Shown: piece by piece, positions 14,501 to 23,006 of the stretch
How the letters are laid out: every line of letters starts with the position of its first letter
How positions within the stretch are numbered: position 1 is the first letter of the stretch
Origin: a virus
DNA length: 23,006 nucleotides
Strand: one strand, 5' to 3'
Virus record (IMG/VR): IMGVR_UViG_3300028557_000199
Location: 1 to 23,006 of that record
Position numbers and translations under genes: made by a program
The notes under the pieces: generated by a model
Databases searched by the model: none
Seen by the model: only the letters and a program-made list of their open reading frames with translations
Told to the model about the DNA's origin: nothing

Positions 14501-14505
14501 CAGGC

Positions 14506-15930
14506 TTAGTATTGTCCAGCGCGTTCGCGGGATAGTGCTCCACCAGTTACTCCACTGGTTCCACTAAATGTTGTTGTCTCTAGTTGTCCAAGTTTACGTC
14601 TCTGGCGGCGTGCTTTCTCAGCATCAGGTAGAGCAAAGACTTCTGCCTCTGCTACCGCTTGAGTATAATCAGGTTGGTTGTAAATCTGTGATAGTTGGCG
14701 ACCACGCTCTAGGCCGCTTGCAATGGTTCCAAAGCCTTGACGAGCTTGGTCACCAGTAACTCCATAGCGTTGTAATTCTTCTGCTCTGGAAAGACCTGTT
14801 GCTAGTCCTGCTATTGCAGCACCTGCTCCAATTTCAGCAGCTCCTACTTTACGCTTGATTTCATTTAGAGCCTTATCAGGATCTAAAGCGTAGGCTAGAA
14901 TATCTCCACCAGTAATTTCTGGATAGAACTGACGTAGCGATTGTGCTACCTGTGGAGCAGCATTAAGAACGCGACTCTGTGCAGTAATAATTCTATCTTC
15001 AAGTTCTGCAGCAGATACATCTCCACCAATAAACTTCTCAAATCCTTCTTGACGACCCATATCACCGCGAGAATAATAAGATGCTGGCAGGCCATAGTTA
15101 CGCATTACATTTTGATACTGGTCTTCAAGGCCAATGTATTCTGCCTCAGATAAAGCACGTAGACCTCTTTGGATGCGAGATTGATTAGCAGCAAAGCGCT
15201 TCTTATACGCATCGGTATCTCTTAGGCGCAAAGTAAACTCTGCTGGAGATAATCCTTCTACAATAAATCCTTGCAATGGCGCTACTAAAGCCCCAAGGCC
15301 ATAGCGTTCAAACTCTGAAAATAGTAAAGCATAGGCAGACTGTCCTTGACGGAGCTTTTCTTCTGCAGCCGCTTGCGCTGCTTGTTGAGCAGCAAGAGTT
15401 GCTGCTGATGTTGAAAGAGTGCTAGTAAAACTACTGGATGTAGTAGTTTTTAGTAAACCGTTTTCATAAGTCTTACCTTGCCAAGTTCCTGTAAATGGTT
15501 GACCGTTGATAGTAAACAAATCAGCAGTAGTTCCTAATCCGCGATACTGATTACCTTGAGCATCCATACCATAGCCTGCTGCATATTTAGAAGCATACAA
15601 AGAATCACTAGATGTAGACGCTCCAGATACCATTGATTGAGTAGCATCTGTTCTTTCGCCAGTAGCAGGGTCTACGATTGTATTGGTAGAAGCATCATAG
15701 TATGCATTGGGAGATTTAATTAATTTAAGTTGACCTTCAGGGGTACCAACGCCTTGTCTCCAAGTGTAGTCATAAACATAAGCATCTGGCTTTGGAAGTG
15801 GAGGAGCAGCGGCAGTTGCCTTTGCTTTAGATTCTTCCTGTGCCTTAAAGTATGCTTCGCGGCGAGCGGCAGATTCTTCTGCTACTTCCTTTTGAATACG
15901 AAGGCGGCGTTCTTCTTTTGTCTCAGCCAT
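14506..15930 (-). CDS. Virion-associated protein, 474 aa
   Basis: A soluble protein in three parts: a charged helical start (AETKEERRLRIQKEVAEESA, about 1-45), a Tyr/Thr/Gly-rich middle (about 50-190) and a helical Ala-rich C-terminal domain (about 195-474) with FYPEITGGDILAYALDPDKA, RAEELQRYGVTGDQARQGFG and an end TTFSGTSGVTGGALSRERAG. I recall the C-terminal part (YPEI-x-G-D-x-LAYALDP..., QLETxxFSGxSGVxGGAL) as a conserved hypothetical protein just before scaffold/capsid genes in actinobacterial phages. It has no enzyme motif. It starts 2 nt after the preceding stop with AGGGG about 6 nt upstream. A minor head or internal virion protein is the best reading. Confidence 0.6.
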   Translation of the reverse strand: MAETKEERRLRIQKEVAEESAARREAYFKAQEESKAKATAAAPPLPKPDAYVYDYTWRQGVGTPEGQLKLIKSPNAYYDASTNTIVDPATGERTDATQSMVSGASTSSDSLYASKYAAGYGMDAQGNQYRGLGTTADLFTINGQPFTGTWQGKTYENGLLKTTTSSSFTSTLSTSAATLAAQQAAQAAAEEKLRQGQSAYALLFSEFERYGLGALVAPLQGFIVEGLSPAEFTLRLRDTDAYKKRFAANQSRIQRGLRALSEAEYIGLEDQYQNVMRNYGLPASYYSRGDMGRQEGFEKFIGGDVSAAELEDRIITAQSRVLNAAPQVAQSLRQFYPEITGGDILAYALDPDKALNEIKRKVGAAEIGAGAAIAGLATGLSRAEELQRYGVTGDQARQGFGTIASGLERGRQLSQIYNQPDYTQAVAEAEVFALPDAEKARRQRRKLGQLETTTFSGTSGVTGGALSRERAGQY

Positions 15931-15932
15931 TG

Positions 15933-16841
15933 CTACCCCTGGAATCCGAAGTCACGAAGTACGCCAAGAGCTACGCTAGATACTTCTTCTCTAGCATTAT
16001 CGGTATACTGCCAGCGTGGGTCTTTACGGACTGCACGTTGGAAATCATATAAAGACATTTCTTTGTCTTGTCCATAGGCGCTACGTAGTAGCGGATCATC
16101 TAGGCTAATAGCATCTGGAGTTAGCTCTAACAGATTAGCCATACGAGTTCTATACGGAGCATAGATATTATCTAGGTCTAGACCTTCATCAAGCAAGGCT
16201 CCTACTTTTTCAGGTAGACCTAACTTAGCTTGCTGTCTAATAATGCGGGAGAAATCATCAAGAGATTCACCTTTAGATATACGCTGTAGCCAGCCATCTA
16301 ACTGCAAGCCAAAGTCTTTTTCTAAGTTGAAACCATTAGCACGGGCAACACCACGCAGACTAGATAAAGCATCGCCTATTTCACCTGCTGCACCTTTAGC
16401 AGATATACCACCAGCAAGTTCATCAAAGATAGTTTCATCATCAATACCATCTAGATAATACTTATCAAGGGTTGCATCATCTGCTTTAAGACCGCGAGAG
16501 GCAAGCTGACGCTTGATACCAATTTTCCAGTTTTTAAGTTTCTCTTTGTAAAGTTTATCATTCTCAAGTTGCATAAGAATGCGGTCTTGAGCATCTCCAT
16601 CTAACTTACCCCAAGCAGACTTAAAGTATTCTTCTTCTGCCTCGGCTAATTTGCCAGCATCAAGGAGTCCAAAGATTTTTCTAATCTCAGCGCCATAGAT
16701 TGGGTGATTTAATAAAGCCTCACCAATGCCGTACTTATCACGAACGTTTACAGTATTTTTATTTGTAGAAGTATTTGATGTATCGGTTTCTCCATCAAGA
16801 GCACCGCCACCATCTACTACCGAAGTTAAAGGTCTAGCCAT
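15933..16841 (-). CDS. Virion-associated protein, 302 aa
   Basis: A mainly helical soluble protein: a Thr/Asn/Ser-rich start (about 1-33), then YGIGEALLNHPIYGAEIRKI, a charged helix (KLAEAEEEYFKSAWGKL) and KNWKIGIKRQLASRGLKADD. The C-terminal block DLDNIYAPYRTRMANLLELT with YDFQRAVRKDPRWQYTDNAR and VALGVLRDFGFQG is one I recall as conserved in phages of actinobacteria, always in the same gene order. GAGGAGGT, nearly a perfect anti-16S match, precedes the ATG, which overlaps the previous stop (TGATG). Strong translation fits a structural or injected protein. No enzyme motif. Function unknown. Confidence 0.58.
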   Translation of the reverse strand: MARPLTSVVDGGGALDGETDTSNTSTNKNTVNVRDKYGIGEALLNHPIYGAEIRKIFGLLDAGKLAEAEEEYFKSAWGKLDGDAQDRILMQLENDKLYKEKLKNWKIGIKRQLASRGLKADDATLDKYYLDGIDDETIFDELAGGISAKGAAGEIGDALSSLRGVARANGFNLEKDFGLQLDGWLQRISKGESLDDFSRIIRQQAKLGLPEKVGALLDEGLDLDNIYAPYRTRMANLLELTPDAISLDDPLLRSAYGQDKEMSLYDFQRAVRKDPRWQYTDNAREEVSSVALGVLRDFGFQG

Positions 16842-17608
16842 CAGCCTTTACCTCCTCGTGACAATAACCATTTAGTGTTATCAATTCTTTGTTTACGCTG
16901 AACAGATGCAGGATCTTCTGCTTCTATTGTAGAAGTAATCTCCTCAGCAATCTGTTCCTTGGAAAAGCCTGGAGCCTGAGTAACAACCTTCTCCATCTTG
17001 CCAGTCTTAGGGTTCTTAACTTCTTTAACGGTAGTTACAATACCCTCGCCGTAAAGATTGCTGATACTCTTGACTAAATCTTGATACCAGCCCATATCTT
17101 TATCAGAGTCTTGTAAGGTGCGCCCTGCTTTTTTCTGTAAAAAATCATCAATGTCTGCAGAGATTTCATCCTCAGTTACCTGATATACCTGACGGGTAGG
17201 AAGAGCTGGACCCTTCTTCTTCTTGCCACTTGAATACCAACCAAGATATTGCTCTGGAGTAATCTTTTGTTGACCATTAGATGTGGCATACCAGTCAGAA
17301 GCGCCAGCAACAGATAATTCCCACAAGGCTCTAGCCTGTAAAGGGTCTGTGCCAAATCCATTTTTACGCAAAGCTGTATTCCACTTTTCGCGTAGTTGAG
17401 CATCTGTTAGATAACGGGCTTGGGCCTGAACTGTAGTCTCTGTAAGGTCCTTAGTTGTTGGCTTAACAGTATATGTTCCACCTGTAGGACTTTGAGTTGT
17501 GTAACCAGGAACCTTTTGAGGACCAAGATAAACTTTGTTTACATAAGTTCCAGCAGGAGATGCTGTACTACTATAGTTGTTGAAAAAATTTTCTACAAAG
17601 TCTGCCAT
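16841..17608 (-). CDS. Virion-associated protein, 255 aa
   Basis: A soluble protein with a Thr/Tyr/Pro-rich first quarter (VENFFNNYSSTASPAGTYVN, VPGYTTQSPTGGTYTV), a helical middle (YLTDAQLREKWNTALRKNGF, QARALWELSVAGASDWYA) and a C-terminal charged region (VKEVKNPKTGKMEKVVTQAP, then SKEQIAEEITSTIEAEDPAS). I do not recognise the family beyond its position between the giant protein and the 302-aa protein. It shares a 1-nt overlap with both (TAATG with the upstream gene, TGATG with the downstream one), so all are coordinately translated. A minor virion protein is likely; I see no catalytic residues. Confidence 0.55.
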   Translation of the reverse strand: MADFVENFFNNYSSTASPAGTYVNKVYLGPQKVPGYTTQSPTGGTYTVKPTTKDLTETTVQAQARYLTDAQLREKWNTALRKNGFGTDPLQARALWELSVAGASDWYATSNGQQKITPEQYLGWYSSGKKKKGPALPTRQVYQVTEDEISADIDDFLQKKAGRTLQDSDKDMGWYQDLVKSISNLYGEGIVTTVKEVKNPKTGKMEKVVTQAPGFSKEQIAEEITSTIEAEDPASVQRKQRIDNTKWLLSRGGKG

Positions 17609-20600
17609 TATAGCCCTTCTAACAAAGTATCATTTTCAAGAATACGCGTATAGACTCTATTAAAGGTGACATCTCTATCAATAAGAGCACCAGTAAAAGC
17701 ACTCCATAGTTCTTTTAGGTCAGCATTTTCTTCATTGTTAATATTTTTAGATTTACGTTGTGACAATAATGTAACAACATACTGACGACCCTTTAGATAG
17801 TCAGCCATAGTTTTCATATCATTACGAGATGAAAGTCTAGGATCAGAGGTTGCCTTCTTAGCAAATGTTAGGAAGTTCATAACCTTACGGGTATCAATCT
17901 TACCTCGCACTGCAGCCCAGTCAGGGTTTTCCTCAGACAAAGCAGCAATGAAATCAGTTTTTAACTGCTTCAAGTCTTCAGCGCCTTTGGACTCTAGGCT
18001 CTTTAACCCGCGATTTATGCGCTCTACTTCAATGCGGTCTATAGCCTTATTGTAAAGAATCCATCCGCGTTCTGCATTGGTTTCCTGAATAGCATCGTAT
18101 GGATCTTGAGCACCTCTAAATGTGGTGGTAGAGCCAGGAGCTACTACTTGCTCTCTCTGCTTACGGTAAACAGTAGGCGAGAACTCACCAGCATTAGCAT
18201 CTCCAACCAAGAACCAGCCATACTCTGGGTTGTTAGCGATAAGATCTTTTAATTGCTTTGCTCTCTTATCAGCCTCAACTGTTGCAGCTACGCCTGTATA
18301 GTTTTTGGAAAGGCTAGTTGTAAAGTAATAATACTCATCACCATACTTGTTATAGAAGTTCTCAGCAGCGTTTATTGGGTCTTCCTCGCGCATACGCTGG
18401 TATTCATCAATCCAGAACTGGTAAGGGCTACGAGTCTGAGTAGCAAAAGGCAGTAATGCTCTAGATACTACATCAAGACCAATAATAAATTTAACTTTGT
18501 TATTGATTTCATCAGGAGATGGAGCCTTATCGCGCTGACCTGTAGCATACTTATGGCTTTCTTCTGCCATTACAAGTACTGTTAGGTTAGAACGTAATGG
18601 ACTTTCTGTGTCAAAGCCATCTAAAGCACGGCGGAACGCTGCGTTCTGGATGAGGAAACTTCTTATACGAGTATCTTGTGGACCATAAGGAAGGATTTCC
18701 CTAATAACCTTATTGGTTTCTTTCTCAGGATACTTCTTCAAAATAGATGATAGTGGATACTGAACAAACCATCCAGCACCTGGATTCCACCAAGCATTAC
18801 CTTGATAGATAAGGTTTAATGATGGCTTTGGAATTGAGATAGGACGCTCACCTGGATCAAGACGTAGGAACTTAGCCCACTCACCAGGAATGTTAATGTA
18901 TTTAATTCCATCGCGTTCTTCAACCATACCGCTACGGTCTGGAGAATCATAAATTGTTTCTAGTTTACGGATAGTTGATGGGTCATTAAGGATAATGCGA
19001 CCCCACTTCTCAGCAACGTCAGCAAATGCACCAAAGAATGGAAAGATATAACGCATAGTAGATGCAGCATCTACACGCTCTGATGTATCGTAAAGCGTTC
19101 TACGCATCTCAGCCCTAGCCCATTGGCGAGCTTTGTTTTCTAGACTTCGTAGATACTCTGGTGGGACACTATCTCCAGGGTATTCATCAATAGTATTCTT
19201 TATTAAAGCATCCATACGCTTACGGTATAAATCTACAAACAATGGATTACGAACAAGGGTTGATTCAGGCATTTCACCGAATCCCTTGTAAAAGTTATCT
19301 AAGAAGTTAGCCCAGATACGCATAGGAGCACCGCGACCAAGAGCAGTCTTTACTTGGGCTGCGTTTACATCTGGACGACCAGTTACTGGTATGTACTTAG
19401 CAATATCATCTGCTGTAATATTACGTTTAGCAGCGATAGCCTTTAGTGCGGGACTAATATACGATGGAAATAGCGACTCAATATTCTGCATATTGGCCTC
19501 TACTAGCTCATCTACGTTACGACCTAGAGCAAGGTTCTTTAATATCTGTCGGCCTTCTGGGTCCTTAAGAAGGAACATCCTTGCATTATTCATAACTTGC
19601 TCTCTAGGAGCATCTTTTAATAATATAGAAGCAAGTTTAGATCCTCGCAGTTGGCGATTAACTACACGAGCGTAGGACTCTGCCCAATTCTCATCTGTGC
19701 CTTTGATAACTACCCAGTCTCCGCTAAGTTCAGTAGCATTGCGTAGTTTGCTGGATGATTCGCTGAAAGCGTTATCCATCAGGGTAGCTGCGTTAGTGAT
19801 AAATCTTTCTTGAATGTATTTAGCCTTAGCAGGGGTAGCTCCGAAAGCATCTTCATAGGTGAAGACTTCATCGCCTATCTTTATCTCACGAAGGCCTAGA
19901 CCAAACTTATCTTTAATCTTCATTCTGCCATCAAGCATTGCATCAATTTCAGCAATTTGTCTTTCAACTAACTCTGGATTATCGGCATCATCAATACCAG
20001 CAAGAAGTTCAGATTTCTTGGTATTAAGTTTAACGCTATCTAGATAGTCAATTATCTCAGTAGGCTTAGCATCCTTGAATCTGTTTTGAACTATGTTTTT
20101 AACGCCAATTCCTGTACGGTTTAGGATAGCCATAGCGCCAACAGTGTTAGCAATACGTAAGAATCCTTCAGTAACGCTACGTATTGGATATCCAACGCGG
20201 GCTAAAACCTCAAACTTAATCAAGGAATCAATACCTTGCGCTAATTCTCCAACTCCGCGTTGGAAAGCATATACAGGACCTAGTGCTTCAAAGCGAGATG
20301 CACGAGTTGCTTTGGTTAAAGCGCCATACATACCATCAATATCAAGGGTTGGTAGCTCTTTTAACAACTGAGATTCGGTCAAAGGCATTGGAATAACCAA
20401 CTGAGTTCCATCAATACCTTCAATAGGTGTCAATCTTCCACCTACTGGACCGCCAGTAGCAGGGTCTATAGCGCCAGTATAGGCACGCTCACGAATTAAG
20501 TTATGTGCTCTGGCTCTTGCTCCTGCAAAAATACCCCAAGCCCTACGAACATCTTCAGGATTAGTGTATCCAAACTGACGAGCAACCGTATCAAAGAGCT

Positions 20601-22248
20601 CTCGCTCTATTTCTTGATAGACATTGGCTCTTTGTATAGGATCTGGTGTAGCAACATACTTATCAAACAGTTCATTCTTGCGCTCAACAGTAAACTTTGA
20701 TAATTCAAGGTTACGCTTATTAGCATCTATCTTAGACCTGATGATTTTTTTCTGAGTTTCATCAGTTACTAGAAGCAAATCTTTTTCTAGTTGAGCAATA
20801 TTGGCAAGATAAAGTTTTTCTTGCTTTTCAGATACACCACGAACCCTGCTCAGCAAGTTATCTACGGTCTGTAATGACTGATTATCGGTAAAATCAATCC
20901 AACCTTTAGGACGCTTATAGGCAAATCCTTTAAGAATACGCACTGGAGCGCTTGCAGCACCTAAACGAAGGTCAATAAAACCCTGACTTCTAAAAGCTGC
21001 TGTCCTTACACGAGATATAGCATCTACGCTAGGGATAACATTAGGGTTAATAATTGCTTCAGCGTTTAATTTTTGGATATTGGATGCTAATTCCTGCTCA
21101 TACTGAGCAGCCATAGCAATATTCTTTTCAAGATTATCGCCTTGGTTTACTAAATCCATTGTTAATTGACCGCTGACTTTATCTACACCAGCGCCAAAGA
21201 ACTTAGCTCCTACGATTTCATCTTGTAGGTTAGCAATATCTGCTGCTATATCTTTATTAGTTTGTAGTAAACGGGTAGCTGCGCCAACATCACCCATAGC
21301 CCATTGGACTATATCAGTCTTTGCTGCGTGGCGGGCAGTAACATCTTCAATCTTATTAGCCTTGGCGATAAGATCAGAGAATGCTGCAGGAGCTGCAGAC
21401 TCACGAATAGCTTTAATGCGAAATAACTCCGCTGCTGTAAGGTCATCTGTCTTCTCTACGAAATCTTGTAGTGTTGCCTTGATACGTTCTGCTCTAGGCC
21501 CAACTTTTTCTCCAGCAAGAACTGCCTTAAGTTCAGTAGTTCCTTTTACTGCATATTGAGCAGCACGAGCAACTTTAACTGCTTTACCTACGAAAATGGT
21601 TGGATCTATAACAAAGCGAGCAACTACATCCGTTCCCCAAGATGAGAAGCGACCATAGGTTTGCTCACGAAAAGCCTTTTCTGCTTGTTCTTTATCATAA
21701 ATATCAAAGTCATTAGCAGCAAAAAGCAAGTGGTCTTTAATAAACTTCTCTGCTTTATTGCGACTCTTGCCTAGAGTTGCTGCATTAAGAGCATCTTCTA
21801 CAAGATTTATTGGCTGTCCAGTAAGAGTTTTTACTAAAGCTCTACCTGGAGATACAGTACGAGCCTTTTCCCAAGATTGACGAACCTTATTTACATCTAA
21901 TCCTTTACCCTGATAAAGTGGATTAGTTTCCTCACCAACAAGTAAACCAAAAGAAACTGCTTGGGCTGAAAGGTTGTAAGCCTTCTCCATATACTTAAAA
22001 AGATTTCCCCAGAAACCAACTTTTTGCTCAGTTTTTTTTAACTCTTCTTGACGAGTAAGAGTTTGCTGCGCTTCAGCGCGATTAGTTGGAGGTAGCGCTC
22101 TTCCAAAATCTGCAGGAGCTGCTAACGAAGCAGGGTTACGAGGGTCGTTGTAATAACGATTAAAGGTTCCCATTGTGTCAAAGGCAGAGGGATTCTTTGC
22201 TTGAAGTTTTTCAGAATATACCCTCTGTGCGATTTCTCTATCACTCAT
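17608..22248 (-). CDS. Giant internal virion/ejection-type protein, 1546 aa
   Basis: The largest gene, one fifth of the window. The product is almost wholly helical and soluble. Visible parts: a leader (1-80), an amphipathic region (VVARFVIDPTIFVGKAVKVA, about 208-227), a coiled coil at about 472-530 (SEKQEKLYLANIAQLEKDLL and after), a central helical region and a segment near residue 1065 (MRYIFPFFGAFADVAEKWGR). Then come WWNPGAGWFVQYPLSSILKK and RSPYQFWIDEYQRMREEDP, and a charged helical C-terminus. The FPFFGAF...W block resembles segments in phage polyvalent or internal proteins; this is from memory. It is too large for a portal and lacks the long uninterrupted heptads of a tape measure. 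I see no peptidase, transglycosylase or RNA polymerase motif. Best reading: an internal protein ejected with the DNA. The start overlaps the previous stop (ATGA). Confidence 0.6.
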   Translation of the reverse strand: MSDREIAQRVYSEKLQAKNPSAFDTMGTFNRYYNDPRNPASLAAPADFGRALPPTNRAEAQQTLTRQEELKKTEQKVGFWGNLFKYMEKAYNLSAQAVSFGLLVGEETNPLYQGKGLDVNKVRQSWEKARTVSPGRALVKTLTGQPINLVEDALNAATLGKSRNKAEKFIKDHLLFAANDFDIYDKEQAEKAFREQTYGRFSSWGTDVVARFVIDPTIFVGKAVKVARAAQYAVKGTTELKAVLAGEKVGPRAERIKATLQDFVEKTDDLTAAELFRIKAIRESAAPAAFSDLIAKANKIEDVTARHAAKTDIVQWAMGDVGAATRLLQTNKDIAADIANLQDEIVGAKFFGAGVDKVSGQLTMDLVNQGDNLEKNIAMAAQYEQELASNIQKLNAEAIINPNVIPSVDAISRVRTAAFRSQGFIDLRLGAASAPVRILKGFAYKRPKGWIDFTDNQSLQTVDNLLSRVRGVSEKQEKLYLANIAQLEKDLLLVTDETQKKIIRSKIDANKRNLELSKFTVERKNELFDKYVATPDPIQRANVYQEIERELFDTVARQFGYTNPEDVRRAWGIFAGARARAHNLIRERAYTGAIDPATGGPVGGRLTPIEGIDGTQLVIPMPLTESQLLKELPTLDIDGMYGALTKATRASRFEALGPVYAFQRGVGELAQGIDSLIKFEVLARVGYPIRSVTEGFLRIANTVGAMAILNRTGIGVKNIVQNRFKDAKPTEIIDYLDSVKLNTKKSELLAGIDDADNPELVERQIAEIDAMLDGRMKIKDKFGLGLREIKIGDEVFTYEDAFGATPAKAKYIQERFITNAATLMDNAFSESSSKLRNATELSGDWVVIKGTDENWAESYARVVNRQLRGSKLASILLKDAPREQVMNNARMFLLKDPEGRQILKNLALGRNVDELVEANMQNIESLFPSYISPALKAIAAKRNITADDIAKYIPVTGRPDVNAAQVKTALGRGAPMRIWANFLDNFYKGFGEMPESTLVRNPLFVDLYRKRMDALIKNTIDEYPGDSVPPEYLRSLENKARQWARAEMRRTLYDTSERVDAASTMRYIFPFFGAFADVAEKWGRIILNDPSTIRKLETIYDSPDRSGMVEERDGIKYINIPGEWAKFLRLDPGERPISIPKPSLNLIYQGNAWWNPGAGWFVQYPLSSILKKYPEKETNKVIREILPYGPQDTRIRSFLIQNAAFRRALDGFDTESPLRSNLTVLVMAEESHKYATGQRDKAPSPDEINNKVKFIIGLDVVSRALLPFATQTRSPYQFWIDEYQRMREEDPINAAENFYNKYGDEYYYFTTSLSKNYTGVAATVEADKRAKQLKDLIANNPEYGWFLVGDANAGEFSPTVYRKQREQVVAPGSTTTFRGAQDPYDAIQETNAERGWILYNKAIDRIEVERINRGLKSLESKGAEDLKQLKTDFIAALSEENPDWAAVRGKIDTRKVMNFLTFAKKATSDPRLSSRNDMKTMADYLKGRQYVVTLLSQRKSKNINNEENADLKELWSAFTGALIDRDVTFNRVYTRILENDTLLEGL

Positions 22249-22679
22249 AGAAGATTAGCCCGCAGTTGCCTTACATAGTTACGAAATGCTTGAGATGAAT
22301 TAGGTGATGCTGCAACTACTTCTAGAGCTGGAAGGTATGAAAGCATTCTGTCTTTATCTTCTTGTGTATCAAGATTATTATTGATACCTAGAACTTCTGG
22401 TCCTGGTCCATCGCCCATTGCAATACCCGCAGTAACAGGTTCGTCTGGACGCTCAGATGGAGCAAATAATGGAGTCACTGCTCTTGTTTGACTTGGAGCC
22501 ATACCCATCTCGCTACGAGATGTTGGACGTACATCTGGGGTTTTTGCTAGTGGAGCTCCTGCTTTATTAGCAGTGTTCTCAACACCTGAGCCATACTCTG
22601 TTGATTCAAAAGATAAACCATCTGTTCTCTTGGAGAATTTACCAGGTCCTGATACACCTGCCATAGGCCCTCTAGCCAT
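22245..22679 (-). CDS. Conserved phage protein (GPGKFSKRTD family)
   Basis: A 144-aa mostly disordered-looking protein: a start MARGPMAGVSGPGKFSKRTD, a Gly/Pro/Ala-rich middle (KAGAPLAKTPDVRPTSRSE, APSERPDEPVTAGIAMGDGP) and a helical C-terminus (DKDRMLSYLPALEVVAASPN, SQAFRNYVRQLRANLL). The VSGPGKFSKRTD start is a pattern I have seen in many tailed phages near portal and terminase genes; function unknown. It overlaps the 72-aa gene by 8 nt and the giant gene by 4 nt, so it is part of the same operon. Confidence 0.62.
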   Translation of the reverse strand: MARGPMAGVSGPGKFSKRTDGLSFESTEYGSGVENTANKAGAPLAKTPDVRPTSRSEMGMAPSQTRAVTPLFAPSERPDEPVTAGIAMGDGPGPEVLGINNNLDTQEDKDRMLSYLPALEVVAASPNSSQAFRNYVRQLRANLL

Positions 22680-22890
22680 TTGGATCCTCCATCTTCTCTA
22701 AATCTGATGTGAACTGTTCCCATACTCTGGAAACCTTTGTTGTTCTATTTGCGTTATACACTGCTAAATCTAAAAGTTCTGATGCAAGCATCTCTACAGC
22801 TCGGACTATATTCACAAAGAAACCTGATACGACTACAAAAAAATCTGCAAGAGTGACAGAGCGTGGTACATAATCTTTGTTATCTTCCAC
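22672..22890 (-). CDS. Small conserved phage protein, 72 aa
   Basis: A short helical protein: EDNKDYVPRSVTLADFFVVV, a hydrophobic stretch (about residues 16-30), then VEMLASELLDLAVYNANRTT and VSRVWEQFTSDLEKMED. The hydrophobic part is too short and amphipathic for a confident membrane helix. Small proteins ending in a 'N-R-x3-VWExFxxDLExM' helix occur near the GPGKFSKRTD protein in related phages (from memory). A GTG start with GAGAGGA about 7 nt upstream sets the frame. Function unknown. Confidence 0.55.
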   Translation of the reverse strand: MEDNKDYVPRSVTLADFFVVVSGFFVNIVRAVEMLASELLDLAVYNANRTTKVSRVWEQFTSDLEKMEDPNG

Positions 22891-22914
22891 GCTCTATCCT
22901 CTCAACGAGTAACA

Positions 22915-23006
22915 CTAAGCCTTCTTGCCTTTACGAGCTTTGCCAGCATATCCAAATGCCACTTTACCGCCTGCTGGCTTCTTCATATCCTTCTTGCCTT
23001 CAGTTG
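22915..23006 (-). CDS. C-terminal end of a basic protein (cut by window edge)
   Basis: The frame is open to the window edge and ends in TAG 24 nt before the next start. Visible residues include KKDMKKPAGGKVAFGYAGKA and RKGKKA, very rich in Lys and Gly. It could be the tail end of a longer protein lying upstream on the minus strand (portal or neighbour) or a tiny protein starting at the ATG at 22986. Only about 30 codons are visible, so no product is named. Confidence 0.5.
   Translation of the reverse strand, partial: TEGKKDMKKPAGGKVAFGYAGKARKGKKA

Noticed and set aside
17608-22248. Tape-measure protein
   Set aside because: Lacks long regular heptads and hydrophobic segments, sits before the capsid gene, and no tail-tube or chaperone genes adjoin it.

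Overview
This window looks like the late (structural and lysis) half of a tailed double-stranded DNA phage, or a prophage of one. Nearly everything is on the minus strand, tightly packed, with 1-50 nt gene overlaps (ATGA, TAATG, GTGA junctions) and good Shine-Dalgarno motifs. Transcription runs from right (about 23006) to left and ends at a strong intrinsic terminator at 5-42. No portal, terminase, tape-measure, tail-tube or sheath gene is visible. A very large internal-type virion protein, an adaptor-like protein and a beta-rich tail protein suggest a short-tailed (podovirus-like) particle, but this is inference. Several small families (the 65-aa membrane protein, the r1t-like holin, the GPGKFSKRTD protein, the N4-gp56-like capsid protein) are ones I associate from memory with phages of actinobacteria and with uncultured freshwater or marine phages. 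A phage of an aquatic actinobacterium is my best guess. A lysis-cassette lipoprotein leaves a diderm host open.

Layout in the direction of transcription. 23006-22245: end of a basic protein and two small genes, probably just downstream of the portal/terminase region. 22248-14506: four virion-associated proteins of 1546, 255, 302 and 474 aa. 14384-12944: scaffold-like protein and major capsid protein. 12875-11268: eight small genes, three of them under 55 aa and strongly basic or polar. 11268-8352: a BppU-like fibre base protein, an 89-triplet collagen-like fibre dominated by Gly-X-Thr, and two glycosyltransferases (GT25-like and GT4-like). 8377-5001: adaptor, two small beta proteins, a tail fibre, a glycine-rich adhesin and a fibre accessory protein. 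4994-4156: the only plus-strand genes, an orphan fibre tip and a small accessory protein. 4125-3334: tyrosine recombinase. 3317-1377: large beta-rich tail protein. 1376-69: lysis cassette (two membrane proteins, a lipoprotein, an M15-type endolysin and an r1t-like holin).

The most interesting part is 3334-6741. Two fibre units face each other and converge to within 6 bp, as in the invertible G segment of phage Mu. The minus-strand unit has a complete fibre. The plus-strand unit has only a C-terminal fibre tip and no proper N-terminus. Both fibre reading frames share a perfect 14-bp inverted repeat (4202-4215 and 6595-6608) in the same codon phase. Inversion there would splice the orphan tip onto the expressed fibre base. 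A complete tyrosine recombinase lies just outside, and a pair of near-identical 23-bp sites with 6-bp inverted arms and a 6-bp spacer (4164-4186 and 4995-5017) flanks the plus-strand cassette. I propose a host-range switch driven by a tyrosine recombinase rather than by a Gin-type serine invertase. A second notable unit is the Gly-X-Thr collagen fibre with two glycosyltransferases directly downstream, which suggests a phage-encoded glycosylated collagen fibre.
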